64,000 nucleotides of DNA from an uncultured Sphingomonas sp. (GCF_913774285.1 NZ_CAJYHX010000003.1:38037-102036), one strand, 5' to 3'. Positions 1 to 11,046 are shown, counted from the stretch's first letter. Numbers and translations are program-made. The notes: a model not told the origin generated them from the sequence alone.

Positions 1-443
1 CGCTGATCCATGGCGGCCTCGCCCATCTCGGCATGAACATGCTGATGCTCGGCTTCACCGGGCGTGAGGCCGAGCGGGCGATCGGCGCCAAGGGGCTGGT
101 GACGCTCTACCTGATCGGCGCCTATGCCGCGTGCGGCGCGCAGTGGCTGGCAGGACCGATGTCGACCGCGCCGATGATCGGGGCGAGCGGGGCGAGTTCG
201 GCGGTGGTCGGTGCCTATTCGCTGCTCTACGGCCGCCAGCGCGCCAAGGCGATCGGGCCGATCCCGGCGCAGGTGGTGCACATCGCCTGGCTCGCTGCGG
301 CCTGGGTGGGCGTCAACCTGCTGATGGGCTTTGCCTTCCTCCAGGGCGGCGTGACCGTCGCGATCTGGGCGCATATCGGCGGCTTCCTGCTAGGCCTGGC
401 GCTCGCCCGGCCGATGCTGCTCTGGCGCTGGCGCCACGCGTAG
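1..443 (+). CDS. Rhomboid family intramembrane serine protease, 3' part
   Basis: Only the C-terminal part is present; the reading frame is open from base 3 and ends at TAG 441-443. The visible protein starts with an HGGLAHLGMN stretch, matching the rhomboid HxxxxHxxxN element in transmembrane helix 2. It then has GASGASSAVVGAY, which holds the catalytic serine, and a later AHIGGFLLG helix carrying the catalytic histidine. All key residues of the Ser-His dyad are therefore visible. Rhomboids cleave single-pass membrane proteins within the lipid bilayer; the substrate here cannot be inferred. The gene stands alone on the plus strand and is followed by a palindromic repeat. The start and helix 1 lie outside the window. 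Confidence 0.88.
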   Translation, partial: LIHGGLAHLGMNMLMLGFTGREAERAIGAKGLVTLYLIGAYAACGAQWLAGPMSTAPMIGASGASSAVVGAYSLLYGRQRAKAIGPIPAQVVHIAWLAAAWVGVNLLMGFAFLQGGVTVAIWAHIGGFLLGLALARPMLLWRWRHA

Positions 444-470
444 GCGCGTCGAGCGCCAGCCTTTTCAGCC

Positions 471-565
471 GTCATCCCGGCGAAAGCCGGGATCTAGTCG
501 CCCTCTTCCTATCAGCAAGAGCCGCAGCGGTGACCCCAATGGGTCCCGGCTTTCGCCGGGATGAC
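471..565. repeat. 95-base palindromic intergenic repeat, copy 1
   Basis: The element is bounded by inverted ends: GTCATCCCGGCGAAAGCCGG at the left and its complement at 544-565. The ends are themselves hairpins built around CCGGCGAAAGCCGG. The centre, read on the minus strand, contains GCGGCTCTTGCTG. The same centre, in opposite orientation, occurs in the second copy at 58792-58884. This is the look of a non-autonomous palindromic repeat (REP/MITE class). It lies between a convergent pair, the rhomboid gene and a DUF885 gene, so it could also act as a bidirectional terminator. Confidence 0.8.
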
Positions 566-582
566 CAATGGAGGGGAGGGCT

Positions 583-2403
583 TTACGCTTTCCGTTGCGC
601 GATGTGCCGGTCGATCACATGGCCGAGCACCGTCATCGGCACGTTGCCGCCGAGCAGCAGCGCGTCGTTGAAGGCGCGGAAGTCGAACCTGTCGCCGAGC
701 GCGGTCTTGGCGTGCGTGCGCAGCCGGTTGATCGCGGTGTGGCCCACCTTGTAGCCGCAGGCCTGGCCCGGCCAGGAGCAGTAGCGATCGACCTCGCCCT
801 GCACCTCGTCCTCGGACGAGCCGTTGGCCTCGACGAACCAGCGGATCGCCTGTTCGCGCGTCCAGCGCTTGGCATGGAGCCCGCTGTCGACCACCAGCCG
901 GCAAGCGCGGAAGCCCAGCGACTGGAGGTAGCCCAGCTTCGCCGCCGGGTTCGCGGCATAGACGCCCAGCTCGTCCGCCAGCTGCTCGGCATAGAGCGCC
1001 CAGCCTTCGGAATAGGCGTTGAACTGCAGCAGCGAGCGGATCAGCGGCATCTTGAACGTGTATTCGCCCTGCCAGGCATGGCCGGGGATCGCCTCGTGAT
1101 AGGCGAGGTCGGGCAGGCTGAACCGCGTCCAGATGCCGGTCGAGCGCAGATTGACCCAGAGGCGGCCGGGCACCTTGCCGTCGATCGTGCCGGGGCCGCC
1201 ATAGGCACCCGCCGCGCCTTCCTCCTCGACGATGGGAATGCGCTTCACCTCGACATTGCCGGGGACCAGCGTGTGGAAGGCCTGCGGCATGCGGGTGCGC
1301 ATGTCGTCGATGCTCTTCTGCAGGATCTGAATGATCTCGGCGCGGCCCGCGTCGTTCTCGGGGAAGGCGAAGCGCTTGTCGGTGGCCAGCCCGCGCATCC
1401 GCGCACCGACCGAACCCTGGGTGTAGCCAAGCGTCTTGAGGATCGTGTCCATCTCGGCCTGCAGCTCGGCGAGCTGCGCCTTGCCCATCGCATGGACCTC
1501 GTCCGGCGACATGGTCGTGGTGGTGCCGGCGCTCAGTGCCCAGGCATAATAGGCGTCGCCGTCCTTGAACTTCCACACGCCCGCGTCGGAGGTCGCTCGG
1601 GCGCGCTGCTTCTCCAGCTCGGCGATCTGGCGGTCGAGCGCGGGGGCGATCTGCTCGGCGGCGATCCTGGTCGCACGGGCCTCGTACCCGCCCGGCATCT
1701 TGGTGGTGCGCTTGGCGAGCGAGGTCACCACGTCCCATTTGGCCGGATCGCCGCTGCGGGCAAGCCGGATCTGCTTGAGGCATTTGTCGAGCAGGAAATC
1801 CGGCGCGATCACGCCGACGCTTGCGGCTTGCTGCAGCCGCACGGTCTCGCCGTCGAGCGCACCGGCATAGGCCTGGAGCCGGTCGCAATAGGCATCGGCA
1901 TCGTCGCGCGTGGCGATCTGATGATCGCTGTCGAGCATCTTCGGCACGTCGATATAGGCGCCGACATTCTGGATCACGACGTACGGCGTGTTGCGCCAGC
2001 TCCCCACCGCGACATCGCCATAGGGGAAGGCCATGCCCTTGAGGCCGTTTTCGTAAGCCGTCTGGATTACGTCGAGATGGACGCGCATCTCGGGGCTGAC
2101 CGCGTTCACGTCGATCCGTTCGATTTCGGCGAGCGTTGCCTTGAGGTGTGCCGCCATCTTGGCGACGCCGGCCGGGGTGCGGTCGCCGAGCTTGTGCTTG
2201 AGCGCGGCCCGCGCACCCTTGTCGATGCCGAGACCGGTCGCGCCTTCCGGGTTGAGCACGAGCAGCGCCTCGGCGGTGCGGTCGATCAGCGCCTGGGCCT
2301 GCGCTTCGGCGGCGGGCGCGGCGGCAAGCGCGGGGCGCGCCGCCGCGGAGGTGGCGAGCAGGGCGCTCGATCCGAGCAGCACGTCGCGACGGGTAGGTTG
2401 CAT
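583..2403 (-). CDS. DUF885 family secreted metallohydrolase-like protein (Tat signal)
   Basis: The 606-residue protein belongs to the DUF885 family. It carries HEAIPGH at about residues 436-442, an HExxxGH zinc-type motif that is the family signature, within YHEAIPGHAWQ. The N-terminus has QPTRRDVLLGSSALLAT followed by an Ala-rich stretch, a twin-arginine signal, so a periplasmic location is likely. I chose the ATG at 2403 because GAGG lies 8 bases before it. An earlier ATG at 2427 overlaps the stop of the NfeD gene (ATGA) but lacks a ribosome site and would only add eight residues before the Tat motif. It is the last gene of a three-gene minus-strand operon with SPFH and NfeD genes. Members of this family are often called peptidases, but the substrate is unknown. 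Confidence 0.82.
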   Translation of the reverse strand: MQPTRRDVLLGSSALLATSAAARPALAAAPAAEAQAQALIDRTAEALLVLNPEGATGLGIDKGARAALKHKLGDRTPAGVAKMAAHLKATLAEIERIDVNAVSPEMRVHLDVIQTAYENGLKGMAFPYGDVAVGSWRNTPYVVIQNVGAYIDVPKMLDSDHQIATRDDADAYCDRLQAYAGALDGETVRLQQAASVGVIAPDFLLDKCLKQIRLARSGDPAKWDVVTSLAKRTTKMPGGYEARATRIAAEQIAPALDRQIAELEKQRARATSDAGVWKFKDGDAYYAWALSAGTTTTMSPDEVHAMGKAQLAELQAEMDTILKTLGYTQGSVGARMRGLATDKRFAFPENDAGRAEIIQILQKSIDDMRTRMPQAFHTLVPGNVEVKRIPIVEEEGAAGAYGGPGTIDGKVPGRLWVNLRSTGIWTRFSLPDLAYHEAIPGHAWQGEYTFKMPLIRSLLQFNAYSEGWALYAEQLADELGVYAANPAAKLGYLQSLGFRACRLVVDSGLHAKRWTREQAIRWFVEANGSSEDEVQGEVDRYCSWPGQACGYKVGHTAINRLRTHAKTALGDRFDFRAFNDALLLGGNVPMTVLGHVIDRHIAQRKA

Positions 2404-2423
2404 CAATTCGACCTCGATCTTTT

Positions 2424-2894
2424 TCATTTCTGGGGAAGGGTGGGAAGCGGCTCGACCCGCAGCGTCGCGCCGGTGGCGCCGGTGATCCGAACGCGGGCGC
2501 CGATGGGGGCATCGGGTCCGCGCGCCGGCCACTCGCCGTCGCCGACCCGCACCCGGCCGCCATGGTCGCTCACCGGCTCGACGACGGTGACGACCTCGCC
2601 GACCAGCCGCGCGATCCGATCGTTGAGCAGCGGATCGGCGCTCTGCACGGGAAAGTCGTGATACCAGCGTTTGCCGATCAGCACCGCAACGGCCGACCAG
2701 CCGGCAAAGCCGAGTAGCTGCCCGGCAAGCGGTAGGTCCGGGAACAGCAGGGCCAGCGCGCCCATGATCGCGGCTGCCACCGCGAGGAACACCAGGAACA
2801 CGCCCGGCACCACCAGTTCGGCAATCCCCAGCGTCACCGCGGCGATCAACCAGAGCAGGGGCGGGTGCTGCAGCCAGTCCAACGCTGCGATCAA
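2424..2894 (-). CDS. NfeD family membrane protein
   Basis: The protein has 156 residues. Several hydrophobic helices span about residues 10-75, and a C-terminal soluble domain of about 65 residues has the OB-fold pattern of NfeD proteins ([11 protein letters not shown], then [12 protein letters not shown]). NfeD proteins partner stomatin/SPFH proteins in membrane microdomains or quality control, and the SPFH gene is directly upstream. The start is a TTG whose TTGA overlaps the SPFH stop codon, so translation is probably coupled. The short form, with no ClpP-like protease domain, fits the NfeD1b/YbbK-partner type. Confidence 0.88.
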   Translation of the reverse strand: MIAALDWLQHPPLLWLIAAVTLGIAELVVPGVFLVFLAVAAAIMGALALLFPDLPLAGQLLGFAGWSAVAVLIGKRWYHDFPVQSADPLLNDRIARLVGEVVTVVEPVSDHGGRVRVGDGEWPARGPDAPIGARVRITGATGATLRVEPLPTLPQK

Positions 2895-3874
2895 TCCTGC
2901 TGGTCGAACGGGCCCGGACGGCGGGCCGGGGGCGCTGGCGGAGCAGGGGGCTTGGGTGCGCCGCCGGACAGCGCGTCCCTGGCGAGTTCGCCGATACCGC
3001 CCAGCGTGCCGATCAGCTGGGTCGCCTCGACCGGGAACAGGATCGTCTTGGCATTGGGCGAGGTGGCGAACTTGCCGACCGCCTCGACATATTTCTGCGC
3101 GATGAAATAGTTGAGCGACTGGGCGCTGCCGGACTCGATCGCGTCGGAGACCAGCCGGGTCGCCTCCGCCTCGGCCTGGGCGGCGCGCTCGCGAGCCTCG
3201 GCGTCGCGGAAGGCGGATTCGCGGCGCCCCTCGGCCTCCAGGATCCGCGCCTGCTTCTGCCCCTCGGCGCGCAGGATCTCCGACTGGCGGCTGCCCTCGG
3301 CCTCGAGGATGTTGGCGCGCTTCTCGCGCTCGGCCTTCATCTGGCGGCCCATCGCGTTGACGATGTCGGCGGGCGGGCGGATGTCCTTGATCTCGACGCG
3401 GGTGATCTTCACCCCCCAGGGCGTCGTTGCATGGTCGACCACCGAGAGCAGCCGCGCGTTGATCTCGTCGCGCTTGGACAGCGTCTCGTCCAGGTCCATC
3501 GACCCCATCACGGTGCGCAGGTTCGTCGTGGTCAGCTGGAGCAGCGCGACATAGAGGTCCGACACCTCATAGGCGGCCTTGGCGGCATCCAGCACCTGGA
3601 AGAACACCACCCCGTCGGTGGAGATCATCGCATTGTCCTTGGTGATGATCTCCTGTCCCGGAATGTCGATCACCTGTTCCATCATGTTCACCTTGCGGCC
3701 GACACGGTAGAAAAAGGCGGGGTAGAAGTTGAAGCCGGGCGCGGCGACGGTGGTGAAGCGGCCGAAATGCTCGATCGTGTACTGATAGCCCTGGGTCACG
3801 ATCTTCACGCTGACCAGCAGGTAGAACAGCACCAGTGCCACCAGACCGGCCAGAAACACGAAAAGCACGTCCAT
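2891..3874 (-). CDS. SPFH/Band 7 (stomatin-like) membrane protein
   Basis: This 327-residue protein has one N-terminal transmembrane helix ([20 protein letters not shown]). A Band 7 domain follows (about residues 25-190; [19 protein letters not shown]). A long charged, Ala/Glu-rich coiled coil covers about 180-245 (repeats of AEG in [18 protein letters not shown]). The C-terminus is proline-rich. This is the architecture of QmcA/stomatin-type scaffolds that oligomerise at the membrane. GAGGGGAG precedes the ATG at 3874, which favours this start over one seven codons upstream. It heads the operon with NfeD and the DUF885 protein. Confidence 0.9.
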   Translation of the reverse strand: MDVLFVFLAGLVALVLFYLLVSVKIVTQGYQYTIEHFGRFTTVAAPGFNFYPAFFYRVGRKVNMMEQVIDIPGQEIITKDNAMISTDGVVFFQVLDAAKAAYEVSDLYVALLQLTTTNLRTVMGSMDLDETLSKRDEINARLLSVVDHATTPWGVKITRVEIKDIRPPADIVNAMGRQMKAEREKRANILEAEGSRQSEILRAEGQKQARILEAEGRRESAFRDAEARERAAQAEAEATRLVSDAIESGSAQSLNYFIAQKYVEAVGKFATSPNAKTILFPVEATQLIGTLGGIGELARDALSGGAPKPPAPPAPPARRPGPFDQQD

Positions 3875-3925
3875 ACGCCCCGACTCCCCTCGCAATGGGG
3901 CCTAGTGCTAGCATAGAGAGGCGCG

Positions 3926-4744
3926 ATGACCAGCATGGCTCTCGCTCCCCGTACCGCCCTGTTCCTGCCCGCATCGAATGCGCGTGCGATCGCCAAGGCG
4001 CGGACGCTCGATTGCGACATGGTGATCCTCGACCTGGAGGATGCCGTGAAGCCCGAGGACAAGGATGCCGCGCGTCAGGCCGCGGTCGCGGCAATGGCGG
4101 AGGGCTTTGGCGAGCGGATCGCTGCCATCCGCATCAACGGGGTCGACACGCCAGAACACGAGGCCGATCTTGCCGCTGCCGCCCGTTCGGCGGCGGATCT
4201 GATCGTCGTACCCAAGGTGGAGGATGCCGCTTGCGCCGTGAGGGTCGCCGAGGCAGTCGGCAAGCCGATCCTGGCAATGATCGAGACGCCGGCCGGGGTC
4301 CTCGCCGCCGTGGCCATCGCCGCCCAGCCGGGCGTCACCGGGCTGATCGCCGGCACGAACGACCTGAAGTCCAGCCTCGGCATCCCTTCCGCGGCAGGGC
4401 GGGGCGGGCTATCGCTGGCGCTGCAGACGGTAGTGCTGGCTGCGCGTGCCGGAAACGCCTGGGCGCTTGACGGCGTGTTCAACGCGCTTGCCGATGCAGA
4501 GGGGCTTGCCGCCGAATGCCGCGAAGGCCGCGCGCTTGGCTTTGACGGCAAGACGCTGATCCACCCAGGGCAGATCGCGATCGCTGCCAAAGCCTTTGGC
4601 GCGACCGCCGACGAGATCGCCGACGCGCGCGCCTTGCTTGCCGCGGCCCAGGGTGGTGCGGAGCGGTTCCGCGACCGGATGATCGAGGCGATGCACGTGG
4701 CGCAAGCCCGCGTTCTTCTGCAACGTGCTGGGGACGCCGAATAA
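3926..4744 (+). CDS. HpcH/HpaI aldolase / CitE-like CoA ester lyase
   Basis: The 272-residue TIM-barrel protein resembles the CitE/malyl-CoA lyase-like branch. LFLPASNARAIAKA is the phosphate/CoA-binding start, DMVILDLEDAV carries metal ligands, and the IETPAGV and LIAGTNDL segments line the active site. GFDGKTLIHPGQI near the C-terminus is typical. Such enzymes cleave or form 3-hydroxyacyl-CoA or citramalyl-CoA-type esters; the exact substrate is not readable. AGAGG before the ATG supports this start. It is divergent from the SPFH operon and stands alone. Confidence 0.85.
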   Translation: MTSMALAPRTALFLPASNARAIAKARTLDCDMVILDLEDAVKPEDKDAARQAAVAAMAEGFGERIAAIRINGVDTPEHEADLAAAARSAADLIVVPKVEDAACAVRVAEAVGKPILAMIETPAGVLAAVAIAAQPGVTGLIAGTNDLKSSLGIPSAAGRGGLSLALQTVVLAARAGNAWALDGVFNALADAEGLAAECREGRALGFDGKTLIHPGQIAIAAKAFGATADEIADARALLAAAQGGAERFRDRMIEAMHVAQARVLLQRAGDAE

Positions 4745-6727
<1,983 letters not shown>

Positions 6728-6732
6728 GCGCG

Positions 6733-8508
6733 TTAGCCGGTCGCGGCGGGCCTTTGCTCGCTCGCGACCGGCGCCGGCACCTTGTCGGCATGACGAACCT
6801 GGTTGCGACCGCCGCGCTTGGCCGCATACAGCGCACGGTCCGCGTTGCGATACAGCTCCGCGAGGTCGACCCGGGGGCGTCCTTCGGCAACGCCGATGCT
6901 AATCGTCACCCGCTGGTCGCCGATGGTCGCGCGATGATCGCAGGCGGCGATCTCCGCGCGCACCTGCTCCGCGAAATCGAGAGCGGGCAGGTCGGGGGAA
7001 ATGGTCAACAGCGCGAACTCCTCGCCACCCAGCCGGGCGACGGTGCAGTGCGCACTTTCCCACCGCGCCAGCCGCGCGGCGATCGTGCACAGCACGATAT
7101 CCCCCGCGTCATGACCATGGTCGTCGTTGATCGCCTTAAAACGGTCTATGTCCAACAGCAGCAACGCCACGGACGCCTGAGTCCGCGCCGCCGTCGCGAT
7201 CAGCGCGTCGGCAGCATCCAGGAAGCCACGGCGGTTGCGGATCGCCGTCAGCGGATCGTGCTCCGCGAGCCGGCTGGCACGCGCCTCGGCCGCGCGCGCG
7301 AGGTCACGCTCGGTGCGCAGACGGGCAAGCCGGCGGCTGGCGGCGAAGGACAGCCACAGCGTCTGCCAGGCCGAGGCGAACAGCACCAGGATCTGTGGCC
7401 CTCCGCCCCAGAACAGCGTGCCGAGATCGACCAGCTGCGTGAGCCCGAGCGCGGCCATCGGTACCGACCAGGCCGCGATCAGGTCGCGTGCCTCCTCGCT
7501 GCCGCGGCGGGCGCCCACGATCAGACATGCCAGCACCGCCAGCAGATTGCCCAGCACCGCAGCGGCAAGCGGGGGCCCGATGGTTTCGATCAAGGCGCCC
7601 CGCGCCAGCGTCGCGGGGACCCCGAGCACTGCAACGGCGACGCCTAGCGCGAGCGCCGTGGCTCGTAGCGACCCGGGGATTCTTCCTTTCTCCAGCGCGC
7701 TCGTCGCGCTCAGCGCGGCAAGCAGAACGGAGAGGGCGGACAGACCGGTGCTGGTCTGCGCGGCCAGCGTTCCGGCCATGCCGGGCGCGACCAGAAGGCC
7801 GAACTGCGACCAGATCGCGCCCCACAGGAACACGGTGGCGGCCCAGGCGCCTTGCCAGCCGAGATAGGCGCGGCGCGTACCGATGGCGAGCGAAAGGTTG
7901 TATGCCGCACCGGCCAGCAACAGCGTGAGCGCAGCGCCGATTAGCGCGCCGAGCACCGCCGTTTCGATGCCGGCTTCGCCTGCGGGCACCAGGCGCAGCC
8001 GCAGCAACGGGTAGCTGGCGAGGCGATCGACGCGCAGCGTGACCGATCGCAGGCGGGTCTTCTGGTCGCTCGGCGTGAAGGTGATCTGGGCGCCGGGGCG
8101 CCAATGGTCCCCGAAGGCACCGGCGCGGACCTCCTGCCACTCGGTGCTGCCATCGGTATAGTGGAACGCAACCGCGAGCCGGTCGAACCGTGTCTGGTGG
8201 ACGAGCAGCGTTGGGGCCACGCCACGGATGCCGTAGCGCTGCGGCTCCAATTGCAGCCACAACCGGGCAGCTTGATAGCCGGCGGGCTTGTCCCCGCAGC
8301 GGGAGCGCATCGCGGGTGGCTCGGCACTTGGCCCATCGATCGGCGTTACGGCGTGACATACACGCGAATCGAGCGGGATCGGAACCGCATGGGCCGCAAC
8401 CGGCCCAAGCATCCACGCGAGCAGCAGCACGTGCCACCCGCGAAGAAACACCCACGCCGCCACGCCACGCACCGAACGCTTCCCCACAATCCCCACATCG
8501 CACCCCAT
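6733..8508 (-). CDS. Membrane-bound GGDEF diguanylate cyclase
   Basis: The protein has 591 residues. A signal or anchor segment at about residues 14-42 precedes a periplasmic sensory region (about 45-185) resembling 7TMR-DISM extracellular domains. Seven or so transmembrane helices follow at about 185-395, a short coiled coil with RLARLRTERDLARAAEARA, then a GGDEF domain at about 415-575. The active-site loop is GGEEF (494-498), an active-type signature, with DIDRFKAINDDHGH upstream. The inhibitory RxxD site normally five residues before GGDEF is absent (ESAHCTVARL). The enzyme should make c-di-GMP from GTP without classical product inhibition. Confidence 0.9.
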   Translation of the reverse strand: MGCDVGIVGKRSVRGVAAWVFLRGWHVLLLAWMLGPVAAHAVPIPLDSRVCHAVTPIDGPSAEPPAMRSRCGDKPAGYQAARLWLQLEPQRYGIRGVAPTLLVHQTRFDRLAVAFHYTDGSTEWQEVRAGAFGDHWRPGAQITFTPSDQKTRLRSVTLRVDRLASYPLLRLRLVPAGEAGIETAVLGALIGAALTLLLAGAAYNLSLAIGTRRAYLGWQGAWAATVFLWGAIWSQFGLLVAPGMAGTLAAQTSTGLSALSVLLAALSATSALEKGRIPGSLRATALALGVAVAVLGVPATLARGALIETIGPPLAAAVLGNLLAVLACLIVGARRGSEEARDLIAAWSVPMAALGLTQLVDLGTLFWGGGPQILVLFASAWQTLWLSFAASRRLARLRTERDLARAAEARASRLAEHDPLTAIRNRRGFLDAADALIATAARTQASVALLLLDIDRFKAINDDHGHDAGDIVLCTIAARLARWESAHCTVARLGGEEFALLTISPDLPALDFAEQVRAEIAACDHRATIGDQRVTISIGVAEGRPRVDLAELYRNADRALYAAKRGGRNQVRHADKVPAPVASEQRPAATG

Positions 8509-8606
8509 GCGAAACTCCGCATGTACAAAGGATTGCCCTTTCTGGCTATCCGCCGCGAAACGCAGCTGCTTTGCATTCCGCAGGCGTTGGGCCTAGCGCT
8601 GCTGCC

Positions 8607-9794
8607 ATGACTCCTGCCGCACGTGTTCAAATGGCGATTGACCTGCTCGATCAGGTGATCGCGGCCGCCCGCAATCGCGGCGCTGCCGCCGATGTAGTAC
8701 TCTCACGCTGGTTTGCCGAGCGGCGCTTCGCCGGGTCGATGGATCGCCGGGCGATCCGCGCACTCGTCTACGAGGCGATCCGGCGCTGCGGCGAGGTGCC
8801 GGTTTCCGGCCGCGCCGCGATGCTGGCGCTCGTACAGACGCAGCCGGCGCTGGCCGACCTGTTCGACGGCTCGCGCTACGGCCCTGCTGTGATCGCCGAG
8901 GGCGAACCGGTGGCAGGACAGGGAGTTGCTCCCGCCTGGCTGGAAGCAGCCTTCGAGGCCTCGGGGCTCGATGGCGCAGAGCGGGCGGCGCTGCTCGATC
9001 GTGCCCCGCTCGACTTGCGGGTCAACCGGCTCAAGTCGGACCCCGACGCCGTCGCCGCCCTGTTCGACGGCGCCGAGCGGCTCCCCCTCGCGCCCGACGC
9101 GCTGCGACTGCTCGAGGACACGCCGGTGGATCGCAGCGAGGCCTATGCCGAGGGCGGCTTTGAGGTGCAGGACGCCGGCAGTCAGCTGGTCAGCGCGCTG
9201 GCGGGGGCGGCGCCGGGGATGACCGTGATCGATCTCTGCGCGGGCGGCGGCGGCAAGACGCTGGCGCTGGCGGCCGCGATGGCCAACCAGGGCAGGATCC
9301 TCGCCTGCGACGTCGACCGGCCGCGTCTGTCGAAGCTGATGCCGCGGGCCGCGCGCGCGGGCGTCACTATTGCCGAGACGCTGCTGCTCAATCCTGGTCG
9401 CGAAGCCGAAGCACTTGCGGATTGGCGCGAGCAGGCGGATCTTGTGGTGGTCGACGCGCCCTGCTCGGGCACCGGCACGTGGCGGCGCAACCCGGAGGCG
9501 CGCTGGCGGCTGACACCGGCGCAGCTCGATCGCTATGTCGATACCCAAGCGCATCTGCTCGACGTCGCCGCGCGGCTGGTGCGGCCGGGCGGGGCACTGG
9601 TGCACATCGTCTGCTCGCTGCTCGATGCCGAGGGGGCGGGGCAGGTCGAGCGGTTCGTGGCGGCGCAACCCGGCTGGGCTGCGGTGCCGCTCGATGCCCC
9701 CGCAGGGCGTCCGCGCGGCGACGGGCTGCGGCTCACGCCGCTGCACGACACCACCGACGGGTTTTTTGTCGCGAAGCTGGTGCGGCAATGCTAG
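8607..9794 (+). CDS. RsmB/NOP2-type RNA (cytosine-5) methyltransferase
   Basis: This 395-residue protein has an N-terminal NusB-like RNA-binding part and a Rossmann methyltransferase domain. VIDLCAGGGGKTLALA is the SAM-binding loop. DAPCSGTGTWRRNP carries the motif IV Cys at 286, and HIVCSLL carries the motif VI catalytic Cys at 336. Both cysteines of the m5C mechanism are present. RsmB modifies C967 of 16S rRNA in E. coli; sphingomonads often have several paralogues, so the exact target is uncertain. The ATG at 8607 matches the family N-terminus. It is divergent from the GGDEF gene and is followed closely by a TPR gene. Confidence 0.88.
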   Translation: MTPAARVQMAIDLLDQVIAAARNRGAAADVVLSRWFAERRFAGSMDRRAIRALVYEAIRRCGEVPVSGRAAMLALVQTQPALADLFDGSRYGPAVIAEGEPVAGQGVAPAWLEAAFEASGLDGAERAALLDRAPLDLRVNRLKSDPDAVAALFDGAERLPLAPDALRLLEDTPVDRSEAYAEGGFEVQDAGSQLVSALAGAAPGMTVIDLCAGGGGKTLALAAAMANQGRILACDVDRPRLSKLMPRAARAGVTIAETLLLNPGREAEALADWREQADLVVVDAPCSGTGTWRRNPEARWRLTPAQLDRYVDTQAHLLDVAARLVRPGGALVHIVCSLLDAEGAGQVERFVAAQPGWAAVPLDAPAGRPRGDGLRLTPLHDTTDGFFVAKLVRQC

Positions 9795-9817
9795 CCCGTG
9801 GCCATGGAGTTTCGGAG

Positions 9818-10336
9818 ATGTTGATGCGGTTCACGACGATCTCGGTGGCGGCGGCGCTGCTGGTGCTGACGGTTTCGACCAGCCTGAGCGCGCAGCGGCC
9901 CGACAGCCAGCTCGAACCCCGCTCGGTCGAGCTGGTGCGCCAGGCGCGCAGTGCCCAGGCGGCGGGCAATCTCGGCGGGGCCAATGATCTGCTCGAAAGC
10001 GCGCTGGCGGTCGATCCGCGCAACCGCGAGGCGTTCGTGCTGATCGCCGACATCGCGCGGACGCAGAACCTCCCCGGCAAGGCGATCCGCTTCTATGGCG
10101 AGGCGCTCAAGCTCGATCCCAACGACGTGACCGCGCTGCGCGGCCAGGGCGAGGCGATGGTCGCCAAGGGGGCGATGACGCGCGCCAAGGACAATCTCGC
10201 CAAGATCAAGACGATCTGCAAGACGGGCTGCGCCGATGCGACCACGCTCGCCGCGACGATCGCCAAGGGTCCGCCGCCGACGCCCACGCCGGTGGCAGCG
10301 AACGACAACGCCGCCAAGGACGCGGCCAAGCCCTGA
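9818..10336 (+). CDS. Secreted TPR-repeat protein
   Basis: The protein has 172 residues, with a signal peptide (about residues 1-26, cut after SLSA) and about two to three tetratricopeptide repeats at 35-135. Recognisable TPR spacing is seen in GNLGGANDLLESALAVDPRN and KAIRFYGEALKLDPND. The tail is Pro/Ala/Asn-rich and low in complexity. A pair of Cys (TICKTGCAD) could form a disulfide in the periplasm. TPRs mediate protein contacts; no partner can be named. An alternative ATG six bases downstream (9824) has slightly better spacing from GGAG. Confidence 0.75.
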   Translation: MLMRFTTISVAAALLVLTVSTSLSAQRPDSQLEPRSVELVRQARSAQAAGNLGGANDLLESALAVDPRNREAFVLIADIARTQNLPGKAIRFYGEALKLDPNDVTALRGQGEAMVAKGAMTRAKDNLAKIKTICKTGCADATTLAATIAKGPPPTPTPVAANDNAAKDAAKP

Positions 10337-10342
10337 CCGGGC

Positions 10343-10840
10343 TCAGCTGGGGGCGATCGCCGCCTCCAGCGCCCGCGCGCGGCTTTCCTGCGCGGCGACG
10401 ATGTCGCCGGCGCGGTCCATGGCAGCCTGGAGCGCCGGGTAGTCGGGCTGGCCGGTCTGGGCGCGCTCGATCCGCAGCTGGTCCATGTCGGCGAGCGTCA
10501 CCGCGGTGCGCGAGCGGATGCCGTCGAGCACGCTGAGCGCGGTCTGCGCATCGAGCCACGGGCTGGTACCCGCCGCCTGCCCGCGAGCACGCGCGACCTT
10601 CGCCTCGGCATCCTTCACCGCCGTCTGGAACTCGCTATCTGCCGAATCGATCTTCGCCGTGAGCGCCGCGATCCGCGCGTCGAGCGCCGCATCGGGCGTA
10701 GCTTGCGGAGCGGGGCGCTCCGGCTCGGTGAAGTTCAACCCTTCGTTCGCGCGCGGCAGCAGCGAGGGATAGCGCGTGGCGGGCTGGGCACAGCCGGCGA
10801 GCAGCGCGGTGCCAGCGGCGAGAAGGGGGAGCGATCGCAT
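10343..10840 (-). CDS. Putative lipoprotein, 165 aa
   Basis: The signal peptide ends in a lipobox (TALLAGC, Cys17), so the product is probably membrane-anchored on the periplasmic side. The mature part is helical and coiled-coil-like, rich in Ala, Arg and Asp (KIDSADSEFQTAVKDAEAKVARARG). I do not recognise the family. It is convergent with the TPR gene (six bases between stops). Its start lies 83 bases from the divergent tRNA-Arg gene. Confidence 0.7.
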   Translation of the reverse strand: MRSLPLLAAGTALLAGCAQPATRYPSLLPRANEGLNFTEPERPAPQATPDAALDARIAALTAKIDSADSEFQTAVKDAEAKVARARGQAAGTSPWLDAQTALSVLDGIRSRTAVTLADMDQLRIERAQTGQPDYPALQAAMDRAGDIVAAQESRARALEAAIAPS

Positions 10841-10880
10841 GGGCTTGCCATATGCTTGTGGAAAACTTGGCGCAACGGGG

Positions 10881-10909
10881 TTGCGCTCTCCGATTTCCGC
10901 CGATAAACG
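10881..10909 (+). promoter_or_regulatory. Putative sigma70-type promoter of tRNA-Arg
   Basis: TTGCGC at 10881-10886 and TAAACG at 10904-10909 are separated by 17 bases. The GC-rich discriminator after it is typical of stable RNA promoters, and the predicted transcript start falls a few bases before the mature tRNA end at 10924. The assignment is by pattern only. Confidence 0.45.
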
Positions 10910-10923
10910 CTCGCCTCCACCAA

Positions 10924-11000
10924 GCGCCCGTAGCTCAGCTGGATAGAGCATCAGACTACGAATCTGAGGGTCGGACGTTCGAATCGTTCCGGGCGCGCCA
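10924..11000 (+). tRNA. tRNA-Arg (anticodon ACG)
   Basis: The 77-base cloverleaf has an acceptor stem GCGCCCG paired with CGGGCGC, a D-arm with TAGCTCAGCTGGATAGAGCA, and anticodon stem CAGAC/GTCTG-type pairing around loop CTACGAA. The anticodon ACG is at 10958-10960. The T-arm has GTTCGAATC, and the CCA end is encoded at 10998-11000. A34 should be edited to inosine by TadA to read the CGN codons that dominate this genome. Confidence 0.97.
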
Positions 11001-11002
11001 TA

Positions 11003-11040
11003 CCCCCCGCCAGAGCCTAGCTCGGCGGGGGTTTGTGTTT
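11003..11040 (+). terminator. Rho-independent terminator after tRNA-Arg
   Basis: CCCCCGCC (ending at 11011) pairs with GGCGGGGG (11024-11031) around a 12-base loop and is followed by TTTGTGTTT. It lies three bases after the tRNA 3' end. Confidence 0.85.
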
Positions 11041-11046
11041 CCGGGG

